Below, one piece after another: positions 45,140 to 55,509 of a DNA stretch of 64,000 bases. The notes beneath the pieces are model-generated. The model was not told where the DNA came from, ran no database searches, and worked only from the letters and a program-made list of their open reading frames with translations. The translations under genes were made by a program, and so were the position numbers. The stretch is from Macrostomum hystrix (taxonomy: Eukaryota > Platyhelminthes > Macrostomidae), in the NCBI GenBank assembly GCA_950097015.1, contig CATNEN010000025.1:3697001-3761000 (forward strand), given 5' to 3'. Within the stretch, counting starts at the first letter, position 1, and every line of letters begins with the position of its first letter.

Positions 45140-45465
45140 AAGTCGAAGATCTATGAGCAGTGGATAAGTAAATGTCCAAGTCGAAGATCTATGAGCAGTA
45201 GATGTATTAATGACCAAGTCGAAGATCTATGAGCAGTATATGTATTAATGACCAAGTCGAAGATTTATGAGCAGTAGATGTATCAATGCCCAAGTCGAAA
45301 ATCTATGATCAGTAAATGTATCGATGACCAAGTGGAAGATCTATGAGCAGTAAATGTATCAATCACCAAGTCGAAGATCTATGACCAGTAAATGTATCAA
45401 TGACCAAGTCGAAGATCTATGAGCAGTAGATCGGTGAATGACAAAGTCGAATATCTATGCAGATT
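45140..45465. repeat. Minisatellite, 38 bp unit
   Basis: About eight diverged copies of a unit containing CCAAGTCGAAGATCTATGAG and CAGTAGATGTATTAATGA, lying about 75 bp before the first Artemis-like exon in the window. Confidence 0.9.
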
Positions 45466-45540
45466 TGGCTAAGCCTAAATGATAAACTGAGGTGAGAATT
45501 TACAGTTAGACAATGCTCTTCACATCATCTGAACGCTCAG

Positions 45541-45821
45541 ATCTACTGCTCCGGCATCACCCGGCACCTGGTGCTCGCTGATCGATCATTCTCCTGCGTT
45601 CATCACCTACTGGCGGAGCTGCCCGTGAACTCCGTCCAGCCCGTGCCAGAGTTGCCAGGCATCAGTGTGACCCTGATTCCCGCGGGTCACTGCCTTGGCA
45701 GCGTGATGTTTCTGTTTGTAGACAAGGCGGATGGATATTCGGCTTTGCATACGGGAGACTTTCGCATTCCGACTAGCCAGGAGGCTTTGAGCAGTGTGTC
45801 TGCTTTTCATATGGAAACTCG
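45541..45821 (+). CDS. DCLRE1C: Artemis (DCLRE1C)-like nuclease, first exon in window
   Basis: Encodes part of the metallo-beta-lactamase fold of an SNM1/Artemis-family DNA nuclease, which opens hairpins and trims ends in DNA double-strand-break repair. The exon begins after acceptor CTGAACGCTCAG (phase 0) with IYCSGITRHLVLADRSF. It has VTLIPAGHCLGSVMFLF (motif 3 histidine kept, but Leu where the family has Pro after Cys) and LHTGDFRI (motif 4 aspartate kept). It ends at ACTCG|GTGCGG in phase 2. The upstream exon with the HxHxDH metal site was not found in the window. Confidence 0.82.
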
Positions 45822-46778
45822 GTGCGGCTTGTTTGTCTTTTTAATTTTATACTTTTGTAGATTATTTTTCTACAAACATTTTCATTTCCAGTATTGTGCT
45901 ACGATAATATATAGTCATCAATATAATTTTGTGTCCATAACCAGCCACACTCAGACGCCTAAATCCTCACGGCCACACTCACTGATCCCTAAATCCTCAC
46001 CACCACACTCACAGATCCCTAAATCCTCGCCGCCACACTCACAGATCCCCAAATCCTCGCCGCCACACTCAAAGATCCCTAAATCCTCACGGCCACACTC
46101 ACAGATCCCCAAATCCTCACGGCCACACTCACAGATCCCCAAATCCTCGCCGCCAGTGTATCAATCACAGATCACACTCACACCCAAAGATCCCAAGTCC
46201 TCGTCGCCACACTCACAGATCCCCAAATCCTCACGGCCACACTCACAGATCCCCAAATCCTCGCCGCCAGTGTATCAATCACAGATCACACTCACACCCA
46301 AAGATCCCAAGTCCTCGTCGCCACACTCACAGATCCCCAAATCCTCACCGCCAGTCTCACAGATCCCTAAATCCTCGCCGCCAGTGTATCAATCACAGAT
46401 ATCGATCACACTCACAGATCCCCAAATCCTCGCCGCCAGTCTCACAGATCCCTAAATCCTAACCGCCACACTCACAGATCCTCAAATCCTCACCGCCACA
46501 CTCACAGATCCTCAAATCCTCGCCGCCACACTCACAGATCCCTAAATCCTCGCCGCCAGTCTCACAGATCCCTAAATCCTAACCGCCACACTCACAGATC
46601 CCTAAATCCTCGCCGCCAGTCTCACAGATCCCTAAATCCTAACCGCCACACTCACAGATCCTCAAATCCTCTCCAAAAGCTATAACTACTGATGATCCAC
46701 AGTCTTAGAACTAGATGCCCCATTGGTTAGATGTTTATTTATTTCCAATCGAATCGCACAATCCAACAACCTCGGCAG
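45822..46778 (+). other. Artemis-like intron with private array
   Basis: Phase 2 intron; 45945-46675 is a minisatellite listed separately. The acceptor is CCAACAACCTCGGCAG. Confidence 0.7.
45945..46675. repeat. Minisatellite, about 30 bp unit, in an Artemis-like intron
   Basis: About 23 copies of CACTCACAGATCCCCAAATC + CTCGCCGCCA. Some units insert GTGTATCAATCACAGATCAC, and these longer units recur in blocks (46150, 46270, 46385). The open frame of IPKSSPPHSQ repeats is spurious. Confidence 0.93.
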
Positions 46779-47022
46779 TGTTATCCCTATCGACTTGATG
46801 GTGGTGGACACAACTTTCTTCACTGAGCACTGCCGCATCCTGCCCACTAGAGACGAATCGATGGAAGCCATTTGCGGTTTCGTAGGCGACTGGATTGAAC
46901 GCTATAAGGGAAATTATAATGCGTCTAAAACCAGCCGTGGCCAGGGTGTTGTGCTTGTTGCTAAGGCCAGGTTCTCCTATGAGTACGTGTATCAGGGCCT
47001 GGCTGAGACTTTCAATACCAAG
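46779..47022 (+). CDS. DCLRE1C: Artemis-like nuclease, exon 2 in window
   Basis: Starts in phase 2, completing Arg from the previous exon to give METRVIPIDLMVVDTTF, which aligns with the conserved VYLDTTF block of Artemis at the start of the beta-CASP domain. It continues through VVLVAKARFSYEYVYQGLAE and ends at ACCAAG|GTAAGT in phase 0. Confidence 0.88.
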
Positions 47023-47099
47023 GTAAGTGTGGGGCGGAAACAAAATATCAAATTAAAAAGTTACTTCCTCTATAATTAAGAATTTGTTGCAAATGGCAG

Positions 47100-47261
47100 G
47101 TGCATATCAGTGAGCAGTCACTTCGTTACTACGGCCAGCTTAGTGACAGCCTGCAGTTTTACTCAAACCGACCTGACGACTGTTTTGTCCATCTAGACGG
47201 CTGCGGCTGCAGCAATGCCGACATGCTGCGCGTCTGCATGTCAACTATGTACTTTGACAAG
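47100..47261 (+). CDS. DCLRE1C: Artemis-like nuclease, exon 3 in window
   Basis: 54 codons from VHISEQSLRYYGQLSDSL to MYFDK, in the beta-CASP domain (compare VHV.K.... in Artemis). Acceptor TGCAAATGGCAG, donor GACAAG|GTGTGA, both phase 0. Sequence similarity here is weaker than in the neighbouring exons. Confidence 0.8.
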
Positions 47262-47269
47262 GTGTGACT

Positions 47270-47775
47270 GGATTGCGGCCCAAGTATTTTTATTAATATA
47301 TTCATGCTGAGTGTTATTGTCTGATCCCGGCTTTTAGTTAGGCTCTCTGACCAGATTGCGGCTATTGTCTTTGATCTCTCACTATCTCACTAGTCACATT
47401 GCGGCTTTTCTCTTTGATCTCTAACTATTCAGATTGCGGCTTTTCTCTTTGATCTCTAACTAGTCAGATTGCGGCTTTTCTCTTTGATCTCTAACTAGTC
47501 AGATTGCGGCTTTTCTCTTTGATCTCTAACTAGTCAGATTGCGGCTTTTCTCTTTGATCTCTAACTAGTCAGATTGCGGCTTCTCTCTTTGATCTCTCAC
47601 TATTTAGATTGCAGCTTTTCTCTTTGATCTCTAACTAGTCAGATTGCGGCTTTTCTTTTTGATCTCTAACTAGTCAGATTGCGGCTTTTCTCTTTGATCT
47701 CTAACTAGTCAGATTGCGGCTTTTCTCTTTGATATCTCACTATTTAGATTGCGGCTTTTCTGTTTGATCAGTGTA
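47270..47775. repeat. Minisatellite, 35 bp unit, filling an Artemis-like intron
   Basis: About 12 copies of AGATTGCGGCTTTTCTCTTT + GATCTCTAACTAGTC. GATTGCGGC already appears about 10 bp after the donor, suggesting the unit was seeded by donor-proximal intron sequence. Each unit carries a pyrimidine tract, a branch-point-like CTCTAAC and TAG, so it resembles a 3' splice site. Confidence 0.93.
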
Positions 47776-47798
47776 ATATCTTTCCACCGGATCTGCAG

Positions 47799-48257
47799 AC
47801 TGCAGGCTTCACCCAGCCCGTTGTGTGGCTGGGCGAGCGCAAAGTCCGCGTACTATTCAGCTTTCATCCATCAATGAGCGAAGTTTCCGACCTGCTGGCC
47901 TACTTGCGTCCGCGCACCGCTCGAGCTCTGGTTGTACCAGCCGGCGACGGTGACGGCGATGGCGACGGCGAGAGTCGCGTCCAGGCTCGCCTAGACGCCC
48001 TGCTGGCTCGCCTGGCGCGTTCTCCATCAAACCTGTCAGCCGCCGCCTCGGCGTCGGTTTTCGAATTTAGTCGATCTGCTTCTTCTGTTTCTATGGCAAC
48101 AACAACAAAGCGGCCGAATTCTAAATCCGTGCCAGAAATTAAGGGCCTATTCCAGGGCGAAGGCGATGATAGCCAAGGACATAGCGAGGGCGATAGCGAT
48201 GATTCTCTCTGCGCAATGCCATCCAGACACACCAAAAAAATTGCGCGAGCATCCTGA
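47799..48257 (+). CDS. DCLRE1C: Artemis-like nuclease, last exon
   Basis: 152 codons from TAGFTQPVVWLGERKVRVLF to a TGA at 48255-48257. VVWLGER and FSFHPSMSEVSDLLAYLRP match the end of the Artemis catalytic region (MWFGER, FSFHSSYSE). PAGDGDGDGDGE, an Asp/Gly insert, and a Ser-rich tail follow. The tail is far shorter than the regulatory tail of vertebrate Artemis. Window exons total 381 residues. Confidence 0.87.
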   Translation, partial: TAGFTQPVVWLGERKVRVLFSFHPSMSEVSDLLAYLRPRTARALVVPAGDGDGDGDGESRVQARLDALLARLARSPSNLSAAASASVFEFSRSASSVSMATTTKRPNSKSVPEIKGLFQGEGDDSQGHSEGDSDDSLCAMPSRHTKKIARAS

Positions 48258-48751
48258 CTTTACCCAATTTAAAATGGTGCCGATTTTTTTATTTTATCCA
48301 AATGCGTTCCACACTACTGAAATTAGTAGTTGCGCAATGTCACCAAACGACACAGAAATTTAAATTTATGTTTTCTTATTAACTATAAGATTGTCACATT
48401 TTTTAATTCAATGTATTTTAGCTTATCATATGCCACAGTTGCATTTTCTAGTAATTTAAGTGATGAAGCTTGTATAATTAAGAAATAATATATGTCTGTT
48501 GTGCCTTTTTATTTTGGCTCTTCAGTTAATCAACTAGTGGGTGCTTTTAGGGAAATTTGAAAATTCGCAAGCTAATCACCCGGATCATTAGGCTAATGAT
48601 CAGCCTCAGTTAGGACATTTTCCCACACTTGGTAAATTATCCCCCAATCAGCAAATTTCCAAGGCCCACAAGAAAGCTAGTATTCTCAACATTGCCACAT
48701 TTTTCAGCCAATTCTCATAGTATCAACCAGTGAAAGAAATCAGAATATTAA
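48258..48751. other. Short intergenic region
   Basis: 494 bp between the Artemis-like stop and the zinc-finger ATG on the same strand. CACATTTTTCAG ends at 48707, 44 bp before the ATG, a good acceptor for either a 5'UTR intron or a spliced leader. Confidence 0.5.
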
Positions 48752-49478
48752 ATGTCTGCAGCAATGGCTAGCCAGCAACAGCAGCAGCGGTGCCCGCCCT
48801 CCCTGGCTTTGAGCTGCCCTCTGTGCTCATTTGTCACAGTGGATCTGCATCGATTGCGCAAGCATGCCATGGCCGATCATCTGCGCAACGGAGGCGGAGG
48901 CCGCTTTCGCTACAAGCTGTACACGTGCTCGGAGTGCGCCGCGTGCAGCACGGATGTGGACATTGTGCAGGATCACGCTACCGTGGCTCATCGCCAGCTG
49001 AGGCCGCTGCTGCTATTTAACGAAGTGTGCCTAACCCTGCCTTCTTCATTGTCAGCTGGAAATTATAACAAGAACAATGGCCTCTTGAACCACGGCGAGA
49101 ATGTCAACGGCGATAGCGATGACGGCGACAGCAGCGCCGACAATGCCAATTGGCTGGTGTGCAAGGCTGGCCAGGCCAAGTACACCTGCACCGTCTGTCA
49201 CTGCAGCTTCCCCTGCCAGGTCGAGGCGGCCTTTCACGCCGCCGTCCGGCACCAGATCTCCGCCAAGGTGGAGTCGGATCTCACCACGCTTGGCCGCCTG
49301 TCCGAGCCAGTGCGAGTCGAACTGCGCCACCGGATTCGACTAGACGCGGCCGTTGCCGACCATTGCGTTGACGGCGACGGCGATGCGGGCGTTGGTCGCC
49401 AACTGAAAGCTGCTGGGGCCATGGAGACGGCTCTATTAGCTAGCGTAGAACTGCATCTAAGGCTGCAGTGCAGCACTG
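48752..49478 (+). CDS. Six-finger C2H2 protein, exon 1
   Basis: First exon of a 630-residue protein. After a Gln run it has three C2H2 fingers with C-x2-C-x12-H-x4-H spacing: CPLCSFVTVDLHRLRKH (about residues 22-43), CSECAACSTDVDIVQDH (about 59-80) and CTVCHCSFPCQVEAAFH (about 148-169), separated by an Asn/Asp-rich linker. Fingers 2 and 3 lack the usual tandem linker, so they may bind protein or RNA rather than contacting DNA side by side. It ends at CACTG|GTGGGT in phase 1. No named family recognised. Confidence 0.8.
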
Positions 49479-49837
49479 GTGGGTTGAGAATAAACTATGA
49501 AACACATTTATTATAGGAAATTTTACGATTTTTCTGAACCAGAAATCTACTGGTTTCTTAGAAATGTGTGTTTTTTTATTAAATCAGTTGCGTCATCAGA
49601 AGAAAGTGTTGTCTTCAAAGTCTGTCAGTTTCTTAGAAATTTACAGGTTTTTATAGAAATCCAGCTGGTTTCTTAGAAATATGTTTGTCTTTAGAAATCA
49701 CGTTGGCTCTTAGAAATATTTTGTAGAAGTCTGTAGATTTCTTAGCCACATTCGTATAGGGCATAGTTAGTGTAAACTGCCTGAAGATGAGATGCTTTGA
49801 CTTATAATTTTATAATTTCGATTAAAAAACTCACTAG
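49479..49837 (+). other. Intron of the zinc-finger gene
   Basis: 359 bp, phase 1, acceptor AAAACTCACTAG. It contains degenerate TTTCTTAGAAAT repeats (about 49530-49745) with palindromic character. Confidence 0.8.
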
Positions 49838-51003
49838 GCGAGCTGATCTGCTCGGATTGTGATCAACGGTTTAACATCGCCCAGCTGCCAGAAGCCGTCG
49901 GCCACATCAATGACGCTGTGCGCCGACGCCTGCCAGATTTCATGACGACCTCCGGCGCTTCCTGGTCGCTGCATCGTCGCGAAGAATGGGTCTGGGTCGT
50001 ACCGGACTCCCAGGACTCCCTGAATAAAAACAAGGACACCGAGCAACAGCAGCAGCAGCAGCGGGCAACGCCGCCGCCACCGCCGACGCCGCCTACCCCT
50101 CTAGACGCCGACGCCGCTAGCAACGACGCGTCTTCGTCCTCGGCCGCTGCCGCGGCATCTGCAGCTCCAGCCACCGCGGCGACAGTTGGCGCGTCTCGCC
50201 GTAAGAAGCTGCCTGTGCGCTATGTGCCACCCGGTGGTAGACACCTTCAGCAGACAGCTGCCAGTGCTGCTAATTCCGGCTCTTCAGCAGCCGCTGCCGA
50301 TGCCAACGACGCCGATGCCGTCGCAGTCGGCGCGCAGGAGTCGTCGCTGGCCTCAGCAAGGCACGAGGCGGCGCTGCGCTCTGGCGGCTGGCAGGTTGTG
50401 GCCATAGACGACGATCTGTTCGCCTGCTCGCACTGCCCGGAGCTCATGGCCGCCAGGCCGCAGGAGATTCGGCTGCACATTGTCGCCGAGCACCTCGGCG
50501 TGCCCAGCCTCTCCTGCGCGCACTGCGCCCTCTCCGCCGGCTGCCAGCCGGAGCCGATTCTCACCCACTGCCGCACCGCCCATCCAGACCAGACGCCACA
50601 GTTTGTCGCTAACAGCCTCCACCGGTCACTATGCCGACTGGTGCCTTCGCCTAACGACCCCCCCGCCGCTACCAACAGCGCCACTGCAGCCGCAGGTGTC
50701 GTCAGAAATGACGACAACGGAGCTGATGATGAAGACGATGAAGAGGATGGCGACATCGCGGCAGCCGCTGTACTGGGCGAGGTAGACGACGATATGGACC
50801 GGGAAGATGATGACGGCGAAGATGAAGAGGACGCCAGTCAGGATGGCGGCGCCTCACGGCCTCGTCCAGTTGACGCCGACGACGATAACGACAACGACGA
50901 AGATGACGACGAAGATGAGGAGACTGCGGCCGCCGTGGCAGCGTTAGAAGGCGCCGCTGGGCTAGTGATGGACGGCGAAGATGACGACGAGGGCGATGTT
51001 TGA
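49838..51003 (+). CDS. Six-finger C2H2 protein, exon 2
   Basis: Begins by completing Gly, then ELICSDCDQRFNIAQLPEAV (a finger with a single clear His). A Gln/Pro/Ala-rich spacer follows (polyQ near 50044-50060), then two good fingers (FACSHCPELMAARPQEIRLH and LSCAHCALSAGCQPEPILTH, each with H-x4-H). The last about 120 residues are an extreme Asp/Glu tail broken by Ala-rich patches. An acidic tail after zinc fingers suggests a nuclear chromatin- or histone-linked role; this is inference. Stop TGA 51001-51003. Confidence 0.8.
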
Positions 51004-51345
51004 TCTGCGGGTTTGTCAGTTCTGTTTCTCCTAATTGTCTGTTTCTAGGTTTCGTATCTAGGATGCGATAGATACTAGATCTGCCTTTGTTCCGGTTGCG
51101 ACTGCAATTTTCATTCCCATGCGTTTGTTGTTCAATTTTAATTAGTTGGATCTCTGTTTTCATTTGATTTGCTAATTTGACTTACAGTATGTTTGGTTAT
51201 TGCGGTCTGCATGCAGTCATTTAAAATAGTAGTTTTAATTTTCAATTCATTAATTCGAGTTGTAAGTAGATTTTGTACCCTCTGCCAAAATGCCGGGTTT
51301 TGCACCTGTTAATTCGGGTTTGAAAGTTAGTTTGTCGTTAAATGA
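51004..51345. other. 3' flank of the zinc-finger gene
   Basis: AT-rich. No canonical AATAAA seen. Confidence 0.3.
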
Positions 51346-51347
51346 TC

Positions 51348-53302
51348 CCCATTCAGGAGTGAGAATTCAGATTCCCCAATTCAGGAGTGAGAATTCAGAT
51401 TCCCCAATTCAGGAGTGAGAATTCAGATTCCCCAATTCAGGAGTGAGAATTCAGATTCCCCAATTCAGGAGTGAGAATTCAGATTCCCCAATTCAGGAGT
51501 GAGAATTCAGATTTCCCAATTCAGGAGTAAGAATTCAGATTCCCTAATTCAGAAGTGAGAATTCAGATTCCGCAATTCAGGAGTGAGAATTCAGATTCCC
51601 CAATTCAGGAGTGAGAATTCAGATTCCCCAATTCAGGAGTGAGAATTCAGATTCCCTAATTCAGGAGTGAGAATTCAGATTCCCCAATTTAGGAGTGAGA
51701 ATTCAGATTCCCTAATTCACGAGTGAGAATTCAGATTCCCCAATTCAGGAGTGAGAATTCAGATTTCCCAATTCAGGAGTGAGAATTCAGATTCCCCAAT
51801 TCAGGAGTGAGAATTCAGATTCCCCAATTCAGGAGTGAGAATTCAGATTCCCCAATTCAGGAGTGAGAATTCAGATTCCCCAATTCAGAAGTGAGAATTC
51901 AGATTCCCCAATTCAGGAGTGAGAATTCAGATTTCCCAATTCAGGAGTGAGAATTCAGATTCCCTAATTCAGAAGTGAGAATTCAGATTCCGCAATTCAG
52001 GAGTGAGAATTCAGATTCCCCAATTCAGGAGTGAGAATTCAGATTCCCCAATTCAGGAGTGAGAATTCAGATTCCCTAATTCAGGAGTGAGAATTCAGAT
52101 TCCCCAATTTAGGAGTAAGAGTTCAGATTCCCCACTTCACGAGTGAGAATTCAGATTCCCCACTTCAGGAGTGAGAATTCAGATTTCCCAATTCAGGAGT
52201 GAGAATTCAGATTCCCCAATTCAGGAGTGAGAATTCAGATTCCCCAATTCAGGAGTGAGAATTCAGATTCCCCAATTCAGAAGTGAGAATTCAGATTCCC
52301 CAATTCAGGAGTGAGAATTCAGATTTCCCAATTCAGGAGTAAGAATTCAGATTCCCTAATTCAGAAGTGAGAATTCAGATTCCGCAATTCAGGAGTGAGA
52401 ATTCAGATTCCCCAATTCAGGAGTGAGAATTCAGATTCCCCAATTCAGGAGTGAGAATTCAGATTCCCTAATTCAGGAGTGAGAATTCAGATTCCCCAAT
52501 TTAGGAGTAAGAGTTCAGATTCCCCACTTCACGAGTGAGAATTCAGATTCCCCACTTCAGGAGTGAGAATTCAGATTTCCCAATTCAGGAGTGAGAATTC
52601 AGATTCCCCAACTCAGGAGTGAGAATTCAGATTTCCCAATTCAGGAGTAAGAATTCAGATTCCCCAATTCAGGAGTGAGAATTCAGATTCTCCACTTCAG
52701 GAGTGAGAATTCAGATTCCCCAATTCAGGAGTGAGAATTCAGATTCCCCAATTCAGGAGTGAGAATTCAGATTCCCCACTTCAGGAGTGAGAATTCAGAT
52801 TCCCCACTTCAGGAGTGAGAATTCAGATTTCCCAATTCAGGAGTGAGAATTCAGATTTCTCAATTCAGGAGTAAGAATTCAGATTCCCCAATTCAGGAGT
52901 GAGAATTCAGATTCTCCACTTCAGGAGTGAGAATTCAGACTTCCCAATTCAGGAGTGAGAATTCAGATTCCCCAATTCAGGAGTGAGAATTCAGATTCCC
53001 CAATTCAGGAGTAAGAATTCAGATTCCCCAATTTAGGAGTAAGAGTTCAGATTCCCCACTTCAGGAGTGAGAATTCAGATTCCCCAATTCAGGAGTGAGA
53101 ATTCAGATTTCCCAATTCAGGAGTAAGAATTCAGATTCCCCAATTCAGGAGTAAGAATTCAGATTCTCCACTTCAGGAGTGAGAATTCAGATTCCCCAAT
53201 TCAGGAGTGAGAATTCAGATTCCCCAATTCAGGAGTAAGAATTCAGATTCCCCAATTCAGGAGTGAGAATTCAGATTCCCCAATTCAGGAGTGAGAATTC
53301 AG
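51348..53302. repeat. 2 kb minisatellite, 28 bp unit, EcoRI-rich
   Basis: About 70 copies of GAGTGAGAATTCAGATTCCC + CAATTCAG, each with GAATTC. A diagnostic run (CCCTAATTCAGAAGTGAG then CCGCAATTC) recurs near 51542, 51962 and 52354, giving a higher-order period of about 14-15 units (about 390-420 bp). Confidence 0.97.
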
Positions 53303-53770
53303 GCCTGCTAATACCGTATTCGCATTATTTCTCAATATTATTTCTTATCGTGCATGCTTCAGTTGTTACTTTTTAGTTTCTTAGTGAGGCCTTTTGATTC
53401 GTTTAATTGATAGGATTTGCGCAAGTAAATGCATTCACAATAATTAAATTACCTGTTTTTACTTAAGTAATAATACAGCTAAACTTCTTTCCCCTTATAA
53501 TACTTTATTTATTAGCAATTATATTGTTGCATCGGTCCTAGTAGCCGCGGTGGGCTAAATAATAGTTTCTTACTCAAATGCCGCACCTTATCTGCATGCT
53601 CTCCTGATAGTTTTGTGAACATAGAATTGTAATACAATACAAAACACCGTTTACCTTCCAATCCGAGCTAACTTATATAGCGTTCTTTAGTCTGAAATGA
53701 CTGTTAAACTTCAAGTACTTAATCTATAATTTTCTTTAAAATTATGAACTTACTACGCTAGTCAACTAAG
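53303..53770. other. AT-rich gene-free stretch
   Basis: No feature recognised between the two arrays. Confidence 0.35.
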
Positions 53771-53774
53771 GAGA

Positions 53775-54335
53775 ACCCTAGTCAAATATAATCAGCTAAA
53801 AGGACCATAGACAACTGAGAGAACCCTAGTCAACTATAATCAGCTAGGAGGACCATAGACAACTGAGAGAACCCTAGTCAACTATAATCAGCTAAGAGGA
53901 CCATAGACAACTGAGAGAACCCTAGTCAACTATAATCAGCTAGGAGGACCATAGACAACTGAGAGAACCCTAGTCAACTATAATCAGCTAAAAGGACCAT
54001 AGACAACTGAGAGAACCCTAGTCAAATATAATCAGCTAAAAGGACCATAGACAACTGAGAGAACCCTAGTCAACTATAATCAGCTAAAAGGACCATAGAC
54101 AACTGAGAGAACCCTAGTCAACTATAATCAGCTAAAAGGACCATAGACAACTGAGAGAACCCTAGTCAACTATAATCAGCTAGGAGGACCATAGACAACT
54201 GAGAGAACCCTAGTCAACTATAATCAGCTAAAAGGACCATAGACAACTGAGAGAACCCTAGTCAACTATAATCAGCTAAAAGGACCATAGACAACTGAGA
54301 GAACCCTAGTCAGCTGGAGAGAACCCTAGTCAAGT
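53775..54335. repeat. Minisatellite, 48 bp unit
   Basis: About 11 copies of a unit containing GAACCCTAGTCAACTATAAT, CAGCTAAAAGGACC and ATAGACAACTGAGA. It ends about 140 bp before the MFSD13A-like ATG, so it is next to or inside that gene's promoter. Confidence 0.95.
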
Positions 54336-54405
54336 TTTGAGAGCTATACTCTAATTAGAGGTCCATGGACAACTGTGGCGAGCACGAGTCAATGCATGAC
54401 GAACA

Positions 54406-54436
54406 CACGTGACCGTCAAACCGTTAACATTTTCAG
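54406..54436 (+). promoter_or_regulatory. E-box and acceptor-like site upstream of the MFSD13A-like gene
   Basis: CACGTGAC (54406-54413) is a palindromic E-box. TTAACATTTTCAG ends at 54436, 36 bp before the ATG, and would serve as an acceptor for a 5'UTR intron or spliced leader. Confidence 0.35.
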
Positions 54437-54472
54437 CGCAAATAAGCTTCGCTCAGGCAGTTGTATCAAGCA

Positions 54473-54937
54473 ATGCGCCCCATCCGGAAGTTTCTGGATC
54501 CCAGTTCGGTCGCCTTCGCCAGCATAACAGTCGGCTTGAACCTGGTCAATGCACCGTTTAATTTTTTCTATGTTAAAGTATTTCTAGAAGTCTACGGCGT
54601 TCGCGAGTCGCACTTTCAGATTGCCCAGGTACTGTTCCTGGTGTGGAACACCGCCAATGATCCACTGTTTGCCTATTTCCTGGACAGGCGATTTCCCGGA
54701 CTGTGCTGTCACACGAGGCGAGCCTCCGTAATGGCCGGCGCGCCGCTGCTAGGCTTGGCTTTCGCCATCACTTGGCTGCCCTGGGGCCCGCCGAATTCTG
54801 GCGTGGTTGGCGCCCACCTCATTGCGTCCCTGAGTCTTTACGACTCACTATTCACCTTTGTAGCGCTGGCGCAGTGCGCTATCTTTGCCGAGATGTCCAC
54901 CTCCTATGATAGGCGTTTGGATACCAAAAAATATCAG
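54473..54937 (+). CDS. MFSD13A: MFSD13A (TMEM180)-like transporter-fold protein, exon 1
   Basis: First of three coding exons of a complete 473-residue multi-pass protein of the major facilitator fold. The first ATG gives MRPIRKFLDPSSVAFASITV. FNFFYVKVFLEVYGV and LVWNTANDPLFAYFLDRR match the conserved N-terminal helices of TMEM180; the N-D-P-L-F element is typical of this glycoside-pentoside-hexuronide-like transporter group. About four membrane helices are encoded. Ends KKYQ at CAG|GTACGA, phase 0. The substrate is unknown, also for vertebrate MFSD13A. Confidence 0.85.
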
Positions 54938-54954
54938 GTACGATGAGTGGGGAT

Positions 54955-55415
54955 AGACTGGTTGTGGGGTGGTGAGCGTGGCAGAGAGTGGCTGCACTTA
55001 GAGTGGCATGGGGTGGCTACACTAGTGAGCGGGACAGAGAGTGGCATGGGGTGGCTGCACTAGTGAGCGGGACAGAGAGTGGCATGGGGTGGCTGCACTA
55101 GTGAGCGGGACAGAGAGTGGCATGGGGTGGCTACACTAGTGAGCGGGACAGAGAGTGGCATGGGGTGGCTGCACTAGTGAGCGGGACAGAGAGTGGCATG
55201 GGGTGGCTGCACTAGTGAGCGGGACAGAGAGTGGCATGGGGTGGCTGCACTAGTGAGCGGGACAGAGAGTGGCATGGGGTGGCTGCACTAGTGAGCGGGA
55301 CAGAGAGTGGCATGGGGTGGCTGCACTAGTGAGCCGGACAGAGAGTGGCATGGGGTGGCTGCACTAGTGAGCGGGACAGAGAGTGGCATGGGGTGGCGGC
55401 TGCACTAGTGAGCGG
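54955..55415. repeat. Minisatellite, 38 bp unit, in MFSD13A-like intron 1
   Basis: About 11 copies of GTGAGCGGGACAGAGAGTGG + CATGGGGTGGCTGCACTA, starting about 30 bp after the donor. Each unit begins CTAGTGAGC, donor-like. Confidence 0.96.
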
Positions 55416-55509
55416 GGGGCAGAAGGTAGTTTTTAGTGTGGCGGGGCCGGATAGAATCTGTCTGGTTTAACTTATGCTTGACATTCTGTCTTCAACCAAT
55501 TGAAACCAG

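Noticed and set aside
45571-46455. 294-codon frame running from the Artemis-like exon into the array
   Set aside because: The beta-CASP continuation is found after splicing from 45821 to 46779, not in the IPKSSPPHSQ repeat.
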